A stretch of DNA of 64,000 nt from Asanoa iriomotensis (GCF_016862515.1 NZ_BONC01000003.1:62001-126000); one strand, 5' to 3'. Positions 52,035 to 61,532 are shown, counted from the stretch's first letter. Numbers and translations are program-made. Notes: a model not told the origin generated them from the sequence alone.

Positions 52035-52063
52035 TTGTCAATCTTGGGAGCAGTCGATACCTT
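52035..52063 (+). promoter_or_regulatory. Promoter of the galB-galC-galA-like operon
   Basis: TTGTCA (52035-52040) and TACCTT (52058-52063) are spaced 17 bases, upstream of the GTG at 52127. The -35 box is part of the small palindrome ATTGTCAAT (52034-52042), a candidate GntR site located between the divergent genes. Confidence 0.6.
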
Positions 52064-52126
52064 CAGCGTGAGCGAGTCGTTGCAGGCAACCGCTTCCGGC
52101 CCGCTGCACAGGCAAGGAGGGCCATC

Positions 52127-52852
52127 GTGACCGACCAACCCGCCATGCTCGTCGTCAGTGCGCACGCCGCCGACTTCGTGTGGCGCGCCAGCGGAGCCAT
52201 CGCGTCCTTCGTCCGCCAGGGCGGGCGTGCGCACGTGGTCTGCCTGACCTACGGCGAGAAGGGCGAGTCGCAGGGGCTGTGGAAGCAGCCCGGCATGACG
52301 CTGGAGACCGTGAAAGAACGCCGGCACGAGGAGGCCACGGCCGCGGCCGCCGTTCTCGGCGCCGAGATCGAGTTCCTCGACCTGGGCGACTACCCGATCC
52401 GCGCGACCGACGGGCTCTACGACACGCTCGTGGCGACGATGCGCCGGGTGCGGCCCGACGTCATCCTCACCCACCCGGCACACGACCCCTACAACCTCGA
52501 CCACGCGCTGGTCCACGAGGTGGTGCTGCGCGCCCGGATGATCGCCCAGGCCGCCGGGCACGACCCCGGCACCCGTCCCATCGGCGCGCCCCAGGTGTTC
52601 CAGTTCGAGCCGCACCAGCCCGAGCAGTGCGGCTTCAAGCCCGACCTGCTGCTCGACGTGACCGAGGTCTTCCCGCTCAAGCGCAAGGCGATGGAGGCGA
52701 TGGAGGGAGCGCAGGGACACCTCGTCGCCTACTACGACGCGCTCGGTGAGCGGCGTGGTGTGCAGGCGCGGCGCAACGGTGGCGCGGGCACGATCACCCA
52801 CGCCGAGGCCTACCAGCGGGTGTTTCCGACCGTCGCGGGGAGCCTGCGGTGA
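52127..52852 (+). CDS. galB: 4-oxalomesaconate hydratase (PIG-L fold, GalB-like)
   Basis: This 241-residue protein of the PIG-L/LmbE fold carries the modified metal motif [18 protein letters not shown] and [16 protein letters not shown]. The stretch [19 protein letters not shown] and [11 protein letters not shown] is characteristic of Pseudomonas GalB, which adds water to 4-oxalomesaconate to give 4-carboxy-4-hydroxy-2-oxoadipate. This is a different fold from the LigJ-type hydratase. The GTG start has AAGGAGG eight bases upstream. It overlaps the aldolase gene by GTGA and is the first gene of the operon. Confidence 0.88.
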   Translation: MTDQPAMLVVSAHAADFVWRASGAIASFVRQGGRAHVVCLTYGEKGESQGLWKQPGMTLETVKERRHEEATAAAAVLGAEIEFLDLGDYPIRATDGLYDTLVATMRRVRPDVILTHPAHDPYNLDHALVHEVVLRARMIAQAAGHDPGTRPIGAPQVFQFEPHQPEQCGFKPDLLLDVTEVFPLKRKAMEAMEGAQGHLVAYYDALGERRGVQARRNGGAGTITHAEAYQRVFPTVAGSLR

Positions 52853-53538
52853 GCGGCGTCGTCGTGCGCTCCACGGCGGCCCCCGACCCGGTCGCCGTCG
52901 AGGCGCTCGCCGCCGCCGGCGTCGCGACCGCACACGAGGCGCAGGGCCGCACCGGGCTGCTCGCCCCCTACCTCCGGCCGATCTACCCGGGCCGGCGCAT
53001 CGCCGGGCGCGCGGTCACCGTGCTGTCCCACCCCGGCGACAACCTGATGATCCATGCGGCGGTCGAGCAGGTCAGGGCGGGCGACATCCTCGTCGTCGCG
53101 TTCACCTCCGCCACCGGCGACGGCGCGCTCGGCGAGCTGCTGGCCACGTCGCTGCGCGCCCACGGCGCGCTCGGCGTGGTCATCGACGCGGGCGTCCGTG
53201 ACGTGGCCGAGCTGACCGAGATGGACTTCCCCGTGTGGTCCCGGGCCGTCTCGGCGCAAGGCACCGTCAAGGCCACCGGTGGTTCGGTCAACGTGCCGGT
53301 CGTCGTCGCGGGGGCCCTGGTCAGCCCTGGCGACGTGGTGGTGGCCGACGACGACGGTGTCGTGGTCGTTCCCCGCGCGGCCGCCGCCGAGGTGGCCGCG
53401 AAGTCACGGGCCCGGGAGGACAACGAGGCGGTCAAGCGCGCGAAGCTCGCGGCCGGCGAGCTCGGACTCGACCTCTACAACCTGCGTCCGCTGCTCGATT
53501 CGCTCGGCGTCGTCTACCGCGACGCGGCCGAGTCCTGA
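52849..53538 (+). CDS. galC: 4-carboxy-4-hydroxy-2-oxoadipate aldolase (RraA-like, GalC/LigK type)
   Basis: This 229-residue protein has the RraA/MenG-like fold: [20 protein letters not shown], the phosphate/pyruvate loop [20 protein letters not shown], and [14 protein letters not shown] with the divalent-metal Asp. LigK/GalC enzymes split the hydrated ring-cleavage product to pyruvate and oxaloacetate and also decarboxylate oxaloacetate. RraA-like folds include other small aldolases, but the GalB and dioxygenase neighbours fix this assignment. GTG start overlaps the galB stop. Confidence 0.88.
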   Translation: MSGVVVRSTAAPDPVAVEALAAAGVATAHEAQGRTGLLAPYLRPIYPGRRIAGRAVTVLSHPGDNLMIHAAVEQVRAGDILVVAFTSATGDGALGELLATSLRAHGALGVVIDAGVRDVAELTEMDFPVWSRAVSAQGTVKATGGSVNVPVVVAGALVSPGDVVVADDDGVVVVPRAAAAEVAAKSRAREDNEAVKRAKLAAGELGLDLYNLRPLLDSLGVVYRDAAES

Positions 53539-53555
53539 CTACAAGGAGCATCCAC

Positions 53556-54692
53556 GTGGCAGAGATCGTCGCCGCAGGCGCCGCCGTACACGCTCCGCAG
53601 TTGCTGAGCCGTCCACCGCACGAGGATGCCGCCAAGCTCGACGCGAGCACCGACGGGTTGCGCGCGTTCGGTGAGGTGCTCGGCGAGACCAGGCCCGACG
53701 CCATCATCCTGATCGGTCTCGACCACCTGGAGACCTTCTGGCTCGAGGCCGTGCCGGCGTTCACCATCGTGCTGTCGCCGGAGGTCACCGCGCACTACAC
53801 GACGCGCACCCGGAAGGCCCGGGTGCACACGGAGCTGGCCACGCACCTGCTGCGGGGTGCGATCGCCCGCGACTTCGACCTCACGTACTCGCAGGACGCC
53901 CTGCTCGGTCACGCGTTCCTCACGCCACTCGAGTTCGTGGTCGGCGACCGCGACATCCCGATCGTGCCGTTGCTGGTCAACACCTACCTGCCGCCGATTC
54001 CCAGCCCGAGACGGGCGTACGCCCTGGGCCAGGCGCTGCGTGCCGCACTGGACGAGCGCGACGAGCGGGTCGCGATCATCGCCAGCGGCGGCATGTCGCA
54101 CTTCCCGGGCACGGCCCGCTACGAGGCGCCGAACTTCGCGTTCGACGAGTGGGTGATCTCCGAGATCGCGGCCGGGCGGTTCGACGACCTGCTCGCGCTG
54201 ACGCCGGTCAACCTCGACGAGGTGGGTGAGAGCGAGCTGATGACGTGGTTCGTCATGCTCGGCCTCATCGGCGACGTTCCGGGCCGGCTGCTGACCTATC
54301 AGGAGCTGTCGCACCACGGCCACGGCGTCGTCCAGTTCCTGCCGCCGCTGCCGGCCGACCGGGCGGTGCCCGAGATCGCTCGGTTCGGCGGCCACGAGTT
54401 CACCCAGACCGACTACAAGTACTACCGCTTCCCCGAGCCGGCCAGCCTCGAGCTCAACCGCCTGCTGCACCGCATCATCGTCGAGGCCGACTACCGCGCC
54501 GCGTTCGTCCGCGACCGTGCGGCCGTCGTCGCCGAGGCGCCGCTGCGCCCCGAGGAACGCACGGCGCTGCTCGACAGCGAGAGCTTCGACGCGCTGACCG
54601 CGCTCGGTGCCCACCCCCTGCTGGCCCTCTCGGCCCGGCAGGTCACCGCGCTGGAAAAGGACCGTCAGGCAGCCGCCGCCCAGTCGACGTGA
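53556..54692 (+). CDS. galA: Gallate dioxygenase-like extradiol enzyme (fused LigB and LigA domains)
   Basis: This 378-residue class III extradiol dioxygenase has an N-terminal LigB domain (about 1-285) carrying the iron ligands His12 (AAVHAPQL) and His57 (GLDHLETF), the catalytic His182 (SGGMSHFPG) and an acidic residue in GESELMTW (about 225-227). A LigA-like helical domain follows (about 295-370, LNRLLHRIIVEADYRAAF, LTALGAHPLLALSARQV). This fused order is that of gallate dioxygenase. LigC- and LigI-type enzymes needed for protocatechuate cleavage are absent, which also favours gallate or 3-O-methylgallate. GTG follows AAGGAG at eight bases. The 3' end overlaps the convergent gene by 28 bases. 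Confidence 0.87.
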   Translation: MAEIVAAGAAVHAPQLLSRPPHEDAAKLDASTDGLRAFGEVLGETRPDAIILIGLDHLETFWLEAVPAFTIVLSPEVTAHYTTRTRKARVHTELATHLLRGAIARDFDLTYSQDALLGHAFLTPLEFVVGDRDIPIVPLLVNTYLPPIPSPRRAYALGQALRAALDERDERVAIIASGGMSHFPGTARYEAPNFAFDEWVISEIAAGRFDDLLALTPVNLDEVGESELMTWFVMLGLIGDVPGRLLTYQELSHHGHGVVQFLPPLPADRAVPEIARFGGHEFTQTDYKYYRFPEPASLELNRLLHRIIVEADYRAAFVRDRAAVVAEAPLRPEERTALLDSESFDALTALGAHPLLALSARQVTALEKDRQAAAAQST

Positions 54693-55828
54693 TAGTCGAA
54701 GACCTTGCGTTGGGCGGTCTCGCCGGCGGTCAGCTTGAGCACCGTGGGCAGGATCGCGTCGCGGATCACGCGGCCGACCGGGCCCGCGGCCTTGCTGCTG
54801 TTGTTGCGGGCTGCGGCCTTGATGATGGCGTCGACCCTCGGCCGCCGGCTCGCCTCGAAGCGGGCGAACGCGTCCGCCGGCTCCGCCTGGTCGCGCAGGC
54901 ACTTGGCCAGCACCAACGCGTCCTCGATGGACAGTGAGGCGCCCTGGCCGGACGTGGGTGTCGGCGCGTGCGCGGCGTCGCCGACCAGGACCACCCGGCG
55001 GGAGTGCCAGGAGCGCAGGCCGCGCACGGACTGCATCGGGTCCATCGGCACGAGTTCGGTGGTCGCGTCGAGCACCGGGATCGCCGGACCGGCGTCGCCG
55101 GCGAACAGGTCGCGCAGCCGCGGCAACCAGTCGATGGCGGCCAGCTCGCCGCGGGCCGGCTCGGAGCGCCACGGCACGTTGGCGAACCACCAGACCTCGT
55201 CGCCGGGCGCCACCAGGTAGCCGAAGAACGCGCGCCGGCCGAAGATCATCTCGTAGTGGCCGGGCGCGGCGTCGATCCCGGCGACCGCCGGTGCGAAGCC
55301 GCCGTTGCCCACGAGCCCGGCGTAGGCCGGTGGCGGGGCGGCCGGGTCCATGGCGCGGCGGACGGCCGAGTAGATGCCGTCGGCGCCGACCAGCACGTCG
55401 GCCTCGGCGGTGCTGCCGTCGGCGAACTTCGCGCGCACGCTCGCCGGGCCCTCGGTCAGCCCGACCAGCCGCTTGCCGGTCAGCACCGGGATGCCGCGGC
55501 CCACCGCCTCGTCGTGCAGGGCCTGGTAGAGCGCCTCCCGCCGCAGCGTGAAACTGCGCTTGCCGCCCGTGCTGCTGACGCCGAGCACCTTGCCGGTCGT
55601 GCTGCGCAGCGTGATGCCCGGCGTCGGGAACGCCGCCGCCAGCGCGGCCTCGTCGGCGTCGAGCACCCGCAGCGCGTCGACGCCGTTGGGCGCCAGGGTG
55701 AGGAACGCGCCGGAGCGCGGCGAGGTGGACGCCTCGTAGATCGTGGCGTCGATGCCGGCCTTCCGCAGGGCCATGGCGGTCGCCGGCCCGGCGATGCCGC
55801 CGCCGACGACCAGTGCGGTGCGGATCAT
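54665..55828 (-). CDS. FAD-dependent monooxygenase
   Basis: This 387-residue class A flavoprotein monooxygenase has GGGIAGPATAMALRKAG (about 8-24), DVLVGADGIYSAVRR (about 150) and RRVVLVGDAAHAPTPTSGQG (about 280), with GASLSIEDALVLAKCL after it. It resembles actinobacterial FAD oxygenases that modify polyketides or antibiotics as often as aromatic acids. It overlaps the PadR stop by ATGA, so it is transcribed from the PadR promoter, not with the gallate operon to which it is convergent. A role in detoxifying the compound sensed by PadR is plausible. Confidence 0.87.
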   Translation of the reverse strand: MIRTALVVGGGIAGPATAMALRKAGIDATIYEASTSPRSGAFLTLAPNGVDALRVLDADEAALAAAFPTPGITLRSTTGKVLGVSSTGGKRSFTLRREALYQALHDEAVGRGIPVLTGKRLVGLTEGPASVRAKFADGSTAEADVLVGADGIYSAVRRAMDPAAPPPAYAGLVGNGGFAPAVAGIDAAPGHYEMIFGRRAFFGYLVAPGDEVWWFANVPWRSEPARGELAAIDWLPRLRDLFAGDAGPAIPVLDATTELVPMDPMQSVRGLRSWHSRRVVLVGDAAHAPTPTSGQGASLSIEDALVLAKCLRDQAEPADAFARFEASRRPRVDAIIKAAARNNSSKAAGPVGRVIRDAILPTVLKLTAGETAQRKVFDYHVDWAAAA

Positions 55829-56442
55829 GACTCGTCCCCCTTGTCCAGTGAGCCGGCGTGGAAGGCGGCCCACTGTGGACCCCATCCCGTCTCCGGATCC
55901 GTGATCTGACCGATGAACCGTGCGACGAAGGCGATCTCGGCGTCGAGCAGCGCGATCCGGTATTCCTCCTCGACGAGGAACAGCGGGTGCACACCGGCGG
56001 CGCCGTCGACGAGCGCACTGATCTCGGCTCGCTGCTCGCCGAGGCGCAGCGACCGCTGCCGGAGCAGCGCGACCGCCTCGTCGGGCGGCAGCGCCGCGAT
56101 CAGCGACAGTGCCGCGACGAAGTGCGGGTATTCGTGGTCTGGCGACCCGACCAGCTCGCGCAGCCAGTCGCGCAGCTCGGCCCGGCCCGCGTCGGTGATC
56201 GCGTACACGGTGCGCTCGGGCCGTTGCCCTTCCCGCATGGTCGCCTGCTCGGCCACGAAGCCGGCCTTGGCGAGCTGCTGGATCACCATGTAGAGCGAGC
56301 CGTGGTTGAACCGGAAGCTGCGGTCGTCCTGGTGCTCGCGCAGCAGCCGGGACAGCTCGTAGGGGTGCTTCGGCCCCACCGTCAGGTAGGAGAGCACCGC
56401 CAGGGCCAGCAGATTGCCGACCTTCCGCTTCGCCGCCGCCAT
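55825..56442 (-). CDS. PadR family transcriptional regulator
   Basis: This 205-residue regulator has a PadR winged helix (about 10-90, LAVLSYLTVGPKHPYELSRL, HGSLYMVIQQLAKAGFV, RTVYAITDAGRAELRDWL) and a C-terminal helical dimerisation domain (to about 190). The start at MAAAKRK is set by GGAGG eight bases upstream. It precedes an FAD monooxygenase in the same operon. It probably represses this operon until a small aromatic or drug binds. Confidence 0.92.
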   Translation of the reverse strand: MAAAKRKVGNLLALAVLSYLTVGPKHPYELSRLLREHQDDRSFRFNHGSLYMVIQQLAKAGFVAEQATMREGQRPERTVYAITDAGRAELRDWLRELVGSPDHEYPHFVAALSLIAALPPDEAVALLRQRSLRLGEQRAEISALVDGAAGVHPLFLVEEEYRIALLDAEIAFVARFIGQITDPETGWGPQWAAFHAGSLDKGDES

Positions 56443-56468
56443 CGTTTCGCCTCCGTTAGTCATCCCCA

Positions 56469-56497
56469 ACTATCCACGACTGAATAGTCAGAGTCAA
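56469..56497 (-). promoter_or_regulatory. padR promoter and repeat region
   Basis: On the minus strand TTGACT (56497-56492) and GATAGT (56474-56469) are spaced 17 bases and lie about 30 bases before the padR start. The region contains ACTAT/ATAGT dyad arms and the string AGAGTC, which also forms the arms of the palindrome at 56857-56873. Autorepression is likely. Confidence 0.55.
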
Positions 56498-56526
56498 CTA
56501 ATCTGAGGCCCGTGCGATGTCAGCAC

Positions 56527-56561
56527 GGCCGGGGCGCGCCGGCCCCCGACGCGCCCCGGCC
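56527..56561 (-). terminator. Terminator of the DUF1918 gene
   Basis: A perfect 12-bp stem GGCCGGGGCGCG/CGCGCCCCGGCC (56527-56538 with 56550-56561) is centred on an 11-base loop, 20 bases after the DUF1918 stop on the minus strand. There is no T-run. It also insulates the padR promoter from read-through. Confidence 0.75.
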
Positions 56562-56580
56562 GGCAGTCATCGACCGATCT

Positions 56581-56769
56581 TTACCTTTGGGACTGTTCGA
56601 TGTGTGCCTCGGTGCCCGGGAACACCAGTCCTTCCGTGCCGTCCGGCCAGCGGACCAGGTACGGCGGGCTCCCGTCGGCGTGGCGCACCTCGACGATCTC
56701 GCCCGTCCGCCGCGGGTCGCCCACATGGACGCCCTCGACGACGAGCCGGTCACCAACTGCGGCTTGCAT
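56581..56769 (-). CDS. DUF1918 domain protein
   Basis: This 62-residue protein matches the DUF1918 family of small SH3-like beta-barrel proteins common in actinobacteria: VGDRLVVEGVHVGDPRRTGE, IVEVRHADGSPPYLVRWPDG and TEGLVFPGTEAHI. Its function is unknown. It ends before a strong terminator and is transcribed alone, divergent from the DrrA-like gene. Confidence 0.9.
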   Translation of the reverse strand: MQAAVGDRLVVEGVHVGDPRRTGEIVEVRHADGSPPYLVRWPDGTEGLVFPGTEAHIEQSQR

Positions 56770-56856
56770 GGCGTCCTCCCATCCCGCGCGGACCCTTCCC
56801 TACTTCCCCGACATTCCGCCCGCACACTTGACGGATCACGTCACTGGAGTGCAACA

Positions 56857-56873
56857 CTAGAGTCCGACTCTAG
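56857..56873. promoter_or_regulatory. Perfect 17-bp palindrome before the DrrA-like gene
   Basis: CTAGAGTC-C-GACTCTAG is an exact palindrome directly upstream of the ribosome site (GGGAGG) and downstream of TTGACG (56828-56833). This is the position of a roadblock or repression operator. The half-site AGAGTC also occurs in the padR promoter, which suggests PadR as the binder. Confidence 0.65.
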
Positions 56874-56882
56874 GGAGGCGAT

Positions 56883-57817
<935 letters not shown>

Positions 57818-57821
<4 letters not shown>

Positions 57822-58567
57822 GTGCCGTGACGCTCGCCTTCGGCGGCCGGGCGCTGAAGAAGTTCCGCCGCACCCCCGTCCAGTTGCTCGACGTCGCGGT
57901 GCACCCGGTCGTCTTCACGCTGATCTTCAGCTTCCTGTTCGGCGGTGCGATCGGCGGCTCGATCGACGCGTACATCGGTTATCTGATCCCGGGAATCCTG
58001 GTGATGACGCTGTTGGTGACCACCGGCACCACGGGTGCCGCGCTCAGCGTCGACATCGCGACCGGGGTGTACGACCGGTTCCGCACCCTTTCGATCCGCC
58101 CCGGCGCGGTGCTCGCCGGCGCATTGATCGGCGACGTCGTCCGCTACGCGCTCGCCTCGGCTGTGGTGCTGGCGCTCGGGCTCGCCCTCGGCTTCCGCCC
58201 CGCCGGCGGGGTGCTGGGCGTCACCGGGGCGGTGCTGCTCGTGCTGCTGTTCGCCGTCAGCCTGTCGTGGGTCTGGACATGGCTGGCGCTGACGCTCAAG
58301 ACACCCGGCGCGGTGCTCGCGTTGACCCAGTCGGTGCTCTATCCGCTGTCGTTCTTCAGCAACATCTTCACCACGCCGGCGACCCTCCCGGGCTGGTTGC
58401 AGGCGTTCGTCGACGTGAACCCGGTCAGCCAGCTCGTCACCGTCGTGCGCGCCCTGACGGCCGGGGATCCGCCCGGCGCGAGCCTGGGTTACCTGCTGGT
58501 CGGGTGCGCGCTCCTGACCGCCGGGTTCGCCCCGCTGGCTCTCCGCCGCTTCAGTATGGTGCGGTGA
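57818..58567 (+). CDS. ABC exporter permease (DrrB/ABC-2 type)
   Basis: This 249-residue ABC-2 membrane protein has six helices, with [40 protein letters not shown], the re-entrant region [13 protein letters not shown] and [19 protein letters not shown], which match DrrB. It is coupled to the ATPase and to the dipeptidase gene after it (TGATG). Confidence 0.92.
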
Positions 58568-59523
58568 TGGACCACCCGCTCCTCTGGGAACAGCACTGCT
58601 GCCTCCCGCTCGTGCCCTCGGCCGACATCGGCGAGCTGGCCCGCTACGCCCGCCCCGGCGGCTCGTACGTCTCGGTCAACGTCGGCTTCTCGCCGCACCC
58701 CACCGAGCTGGTCTTCGAGCTGCTGCACACCTGGCGGCGCGGCGTGACCGCCGACGAGCGGCTGACCCTGGTCGACGGCGTCGCCGACATCGACGCCGCG
58801 ACCCGCGCCGGCCAGGTGGGCGTGGCCTTCGACCTGGAGGACTCCGGGCCGTTGGGCGGCCGGCTCGAGCGGGTCAAGGAGTTCTACGACCTGGGCGTAC
58901 GCACGCTGCTGCCGACCTACAACGTGCGCAACGCGGCCGGCTCCGGGTGCACCGACGCGGTCGACGAGGGGCTCACGGCGTACGGGCGGGACCTGGTCCG
59001 CGAGATGAACGCGGTCGGCATGGTGGTCGACGGCTCCCACTGCAGCATCCGGACCGGGCTCGACATGGCCGCGCTCACCGAGAAGCCGATGGTCTACAGC
59101 CACTCCTGCATGCGGGCGCTGTGGGAGCACGAGCGCAACATCACCGACGAGCAGGCCCGGACGTGCGCGGAGACCGGGGGAGTCATCGGCATCACCGGCG
59201 TCGGTATCTTCCTCGGCCCCAACGACGCCAGCGTCGACGCGCTGGTCCGCCACATCGACTACGCCGTGGAGCTGGTCGGCCCCGAACACGTCGGCATCTC
59301 GTCCGACTACTCGTTCGACCTGGACGACCTCAACCGCGAGATGACCGAAAACCCGGAGCTCTTCCCCGAGATGTACGCGCGGTGGGGCCCGATCAAGATC
59401 ATGCCCCCGGAGGACCTGCTCCGCGTCGAGCAGGCCCTTGCCGACCGCGGCTACCCGGCGGAAGCGATCACCGGCATCCTCGGCGGCAACTTCCGCCGCG
59501 TCGCGGAGCAGGTCTGGAGCTAG
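58567..59523 (+). CDS. M19 family dipeptidase paralogue linked to the exporter
   Basis: This 318-residue M19 protein has DLEDSGPLGGRLERVKEFYD (bridging Glu), VVDGSHCSIRTG and YSHSCMRALWEHERNITDEQ with the metal His residues, and VGISSDYSFDLDD. The first ligand pair, normally H-x-D, is His10-x-Cys12 in WEQHCCLPL. The start codon lies in TGATG with the DrrB stop, so the three genes form one operon. The second M19 protein in the window (23868-25076) differs strongly, so they are not a recent duplication. Genes of this family next to DrrAB pumps are unusual; the exported or detoxified compound may have a dipeptide-like amide bond. Confidence 0.88.
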   Translation: MDHPLLWEQHCCLPLVPSADIGELARYARPGGSYVSVNVGFSPHPTELVFELLHTWRRGVTADERLTLVDGVADIDAATRAGQVGVAFDLEDSGPLGGRLERVKEFYDLGVRTLLPTYNVRNAAGSGCTDAVDEGLTAYGRDLVREMNAVGMVVDGSHCSIRTGLDMAALTEKPMVYSHSCMRALWEHERNITDEQARTCAETGGVIGITGVGIFLGPNDASVDALVRHIDYAVELVGPEHVGISSDYSFDLDDLNREMTENPELFPEMYARWGPIKIMPPEDLLRVEQALADRGYPAEAITGILGGNFRRVAEQVWS

Positions 59524-61532
59524 GCGCCGCCCAGCTTGCGCCAGAGATATTCGAGGGTCAGTGCCCAGAGGGTGGCGGCCTGCTCGTTGTCGGCGGCCGC
59601 GCCGTGCCCACCCTCCACGTTCTCGTAGTAGGAGACGTCGTAGCCGTGCTCGCGCAGCAGGGCCACCATCTTCCGCGCGTGTCCAGGATGGACACGGTCG
59701 TCGCGGGTCGAGGTCATGAACAGGACCGGCGGGTACGACCGGCCGGGCCGAACGTTGTGGTACGGCGAGAACTCGCGCAGGTAGGCCCAGTCGGCATCGA
59801 CGTCGGGGTCGCCGTACTCGGCGATCCATGATGCCCCGGCGAGCAGCTTGGTGTAGCGGCGCATGTCGAGGAGCGGCACCGTGGCGACGACCGCCCCGAA
59901 CAGCGCGGGACAGCGGGTCAGCATGACACCCATCAGCAGCCCGCCGTTGCTGCCGCCCTCGATGCCCAGCTGTGCCGGGGTGGTGATCCCGCGTGCCACC
60001 AGATCGGCCGCGACCGCGGCGAAGTCCTCGAACGCCTTGACCCGCTTCTCCCGCAGCGCCGCCTGGTGCCAAGCCGGACCGAACTCCCCACCACCGCGGA
60101 TGTTCGCCACGACGTATGTGCCGCCGCGCGCGAGCCACCGACGCCCAACGACGCCGTCGTAGTGCGGAGTCTGTGAGATCTCGAAACCGCCGTACCCGGT
60201 AAGAAGAGTCGGCGCGGGGGTGGCGCCGCCCACGACGAAGTACGGCACGCGCGTGCCATCGGCGGACGCGACGAAATGCTGACGCACCTCCATGCCTTCG
60301 GGGTCGAAGAACGCCGGTGCTCGCTTGAGCACCTCGACGGCACCGCCGACGGTGTCCAGGCTGAGGGTCTCCGGCCGCAGGAACCCGGCCGATGCGGTCA
60401 GGTAGGAGTCGTCGTTGTCGGGGTCGGTGTCGACGATCCAGGCGTCGTCGAGTTCGCCGGCCCCGGGAAGCGGCCGCCGACGCCAGCCCGCGGCGTCCGG
60501 GGTGAGCACGTGCAGCCGGGTCCGGACGTCGGTCATCGTGGTGAGGATCAGATGGTTACGGGTCCACGCGAACGACCCGAGCGACGTGCGGTCGTCGGGC
60601 TCGAATAGGACGCTCAGGTCCCGCCGGCCCTCGAGATACGCGCCGAACGGCGCGGCCAGCAGGGCGCCGGCCGGATACGTCGCGCCGCCGACCGTCCACG
60701 GCGTCCTGAGCCAGATCAGCAGCCAGTCCCGCTCCACGTCGCAGCCGGCGTCGTCGGGTATGTCGACCTTGACGAGGTCGCCGGTCGGGCGGCGCAGGTG
60801 CAGCTCGCTGCGATAGAAGTCCAGGGACCGGCCGACGAAGTCGCGCTCGTAGCCCGGCGTCGAATCATGGCTCGCGCCGGCGGCGACGTCGTCGACGTGC
60901 CCTTCGTAGACGAGCTCCGCCTCCGACAGCGCGGTGCCGCGCCGCCACCGCTTCACCACACGCGGATAACCGGAGGCCGTCAACGTGCCGGGCCCGAAGT
61001 CGGTCCCGACGTAGATGTGGTCGGCGTCGATCCAGCCCACGTCGCTCTTCGCCTCGGGCAGCGTGAACCCGCCGTCGACGAAGACCCGGCCGCGCAGGTC
61101 GAACTCGCGGACCACCACGGCGTCCGCGCCGCCCCGGGAGAGGCTGACCAGGCAGCGGTCGTAGCCGGGCCGCAGCACCGTCGCACCGCCCCACACCCAG
61201 TTCTCGCCCTCGGCCACGTTCAGCGCGTCGACGTCGATCAGGACGTCCCACTCCGGCTCGTCGCGCCGGTACTGCTCCGGCGTGGTCCGCCGCCACAAGC
61301 CGCGCGGGTGGTCCGCGTCCTGCCAGAAGTCGTAGTAGAGGCCGTCCCCGCGCCAGCCCGGGTATGGGATCCGGTCCTTGCTGTCGAGCACCTCCCGGAT
61401 CGCGTCCTTCGCCCGGGCGAAGCCCTCGTCGGCGAACGCGGCCAGCGTCTCCGCGTTGCGGTCCGCGACCCACCGCGCGGCGGGTGGTGAGTCCAGCTCT
61501 TCGAGCCAGAGGTAGGGGTCGTCAGCGGTCAC
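59520..61532 (-). CDS. S9 family prolyl oligopeptidase
   Basis: This 670-residue cytosolic serine peptidase has an N-terminal beta-propeller (about 60-400) and an alpha/beta hydrolase domain with Ser528 (GIEGGSNGGLLMG), Asp611 (TSTRDDRVHP) and His643 (VEGGHGAAA). The N-terminus TADDPYLWLEELDSP is typical. The GTG start overlaps the DNA-repair-ATPase gene by 11 bases. It cuts short peptides after proline. Its stop shares the CTAG sequence with the convergent M19 stop. Confidence 0.92.
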   Translation of the reverse strand: MTADDPYLWLEELDSPPAARWVADRNAETLAAFADEGFARAKDAIREVLDSKDRIPYPGWRGDGLYYDFWQDADHPRGLWRRTTPEQYRRDEPEWDVLIDVDALNVAEGENWVWGGATVLRPGYDRCLVSLSRGGADAVVVREFDLRGRVFVDGGFTLPEAKSDVGWIDADHIYVGTDFGPGTLTASGYPRVVKRWRRGTALSEAELVYEGHVDDVAAGASHDSTPGYERDFVGRSLDFYRSELHLRRPTGDLVKVDIPDDAGCDVERDWLLIWLRTPWTVGGATYPAGALLAAPFGAYLEGRRDLSVLFEPDDRTSLGSFAWTRNHLILTTMTDVRTRLHVLTPDAAGWRRRPLPGAGELDDAWIVDTDPDNDDSYLTASAGFLRPETLSLDTVGGAVEVLKRAPAFFDPEGMEVRQHFVASADGTRVPYFVVGGATPAPTLLTGYGGFEISQTPHYDGVVGRRWLARGGTYVVANIRGGGEFGPAWHQAALREKRVKAFEDFAAVAADLVARGITTPAQLGIEGGSNGGLLMGVMLTRCPALFGAVVATVPLLDMRRYTKLLAGASWIAEYGDPDVDADWAYLREFSPYHNVRPGRSYPPVLFMTSTRDDRVHPGHARKMVALLREHGYDVSYYENVEGGHGAAADNEQAATLWALTLEYLWRKLGGA

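Noticed and set aside
53556-54692. Protocatechuate 4,5-dioxygenase pathway instead of gallate
   Set aside because: That route needs a LigC-type dehydrogenase and LigI-type lactonase, and the subunits are normally separate LigA and LigB genes. Neither enzyme is present and the domains are fused, so gallate or a methylgallate is the better assignment.
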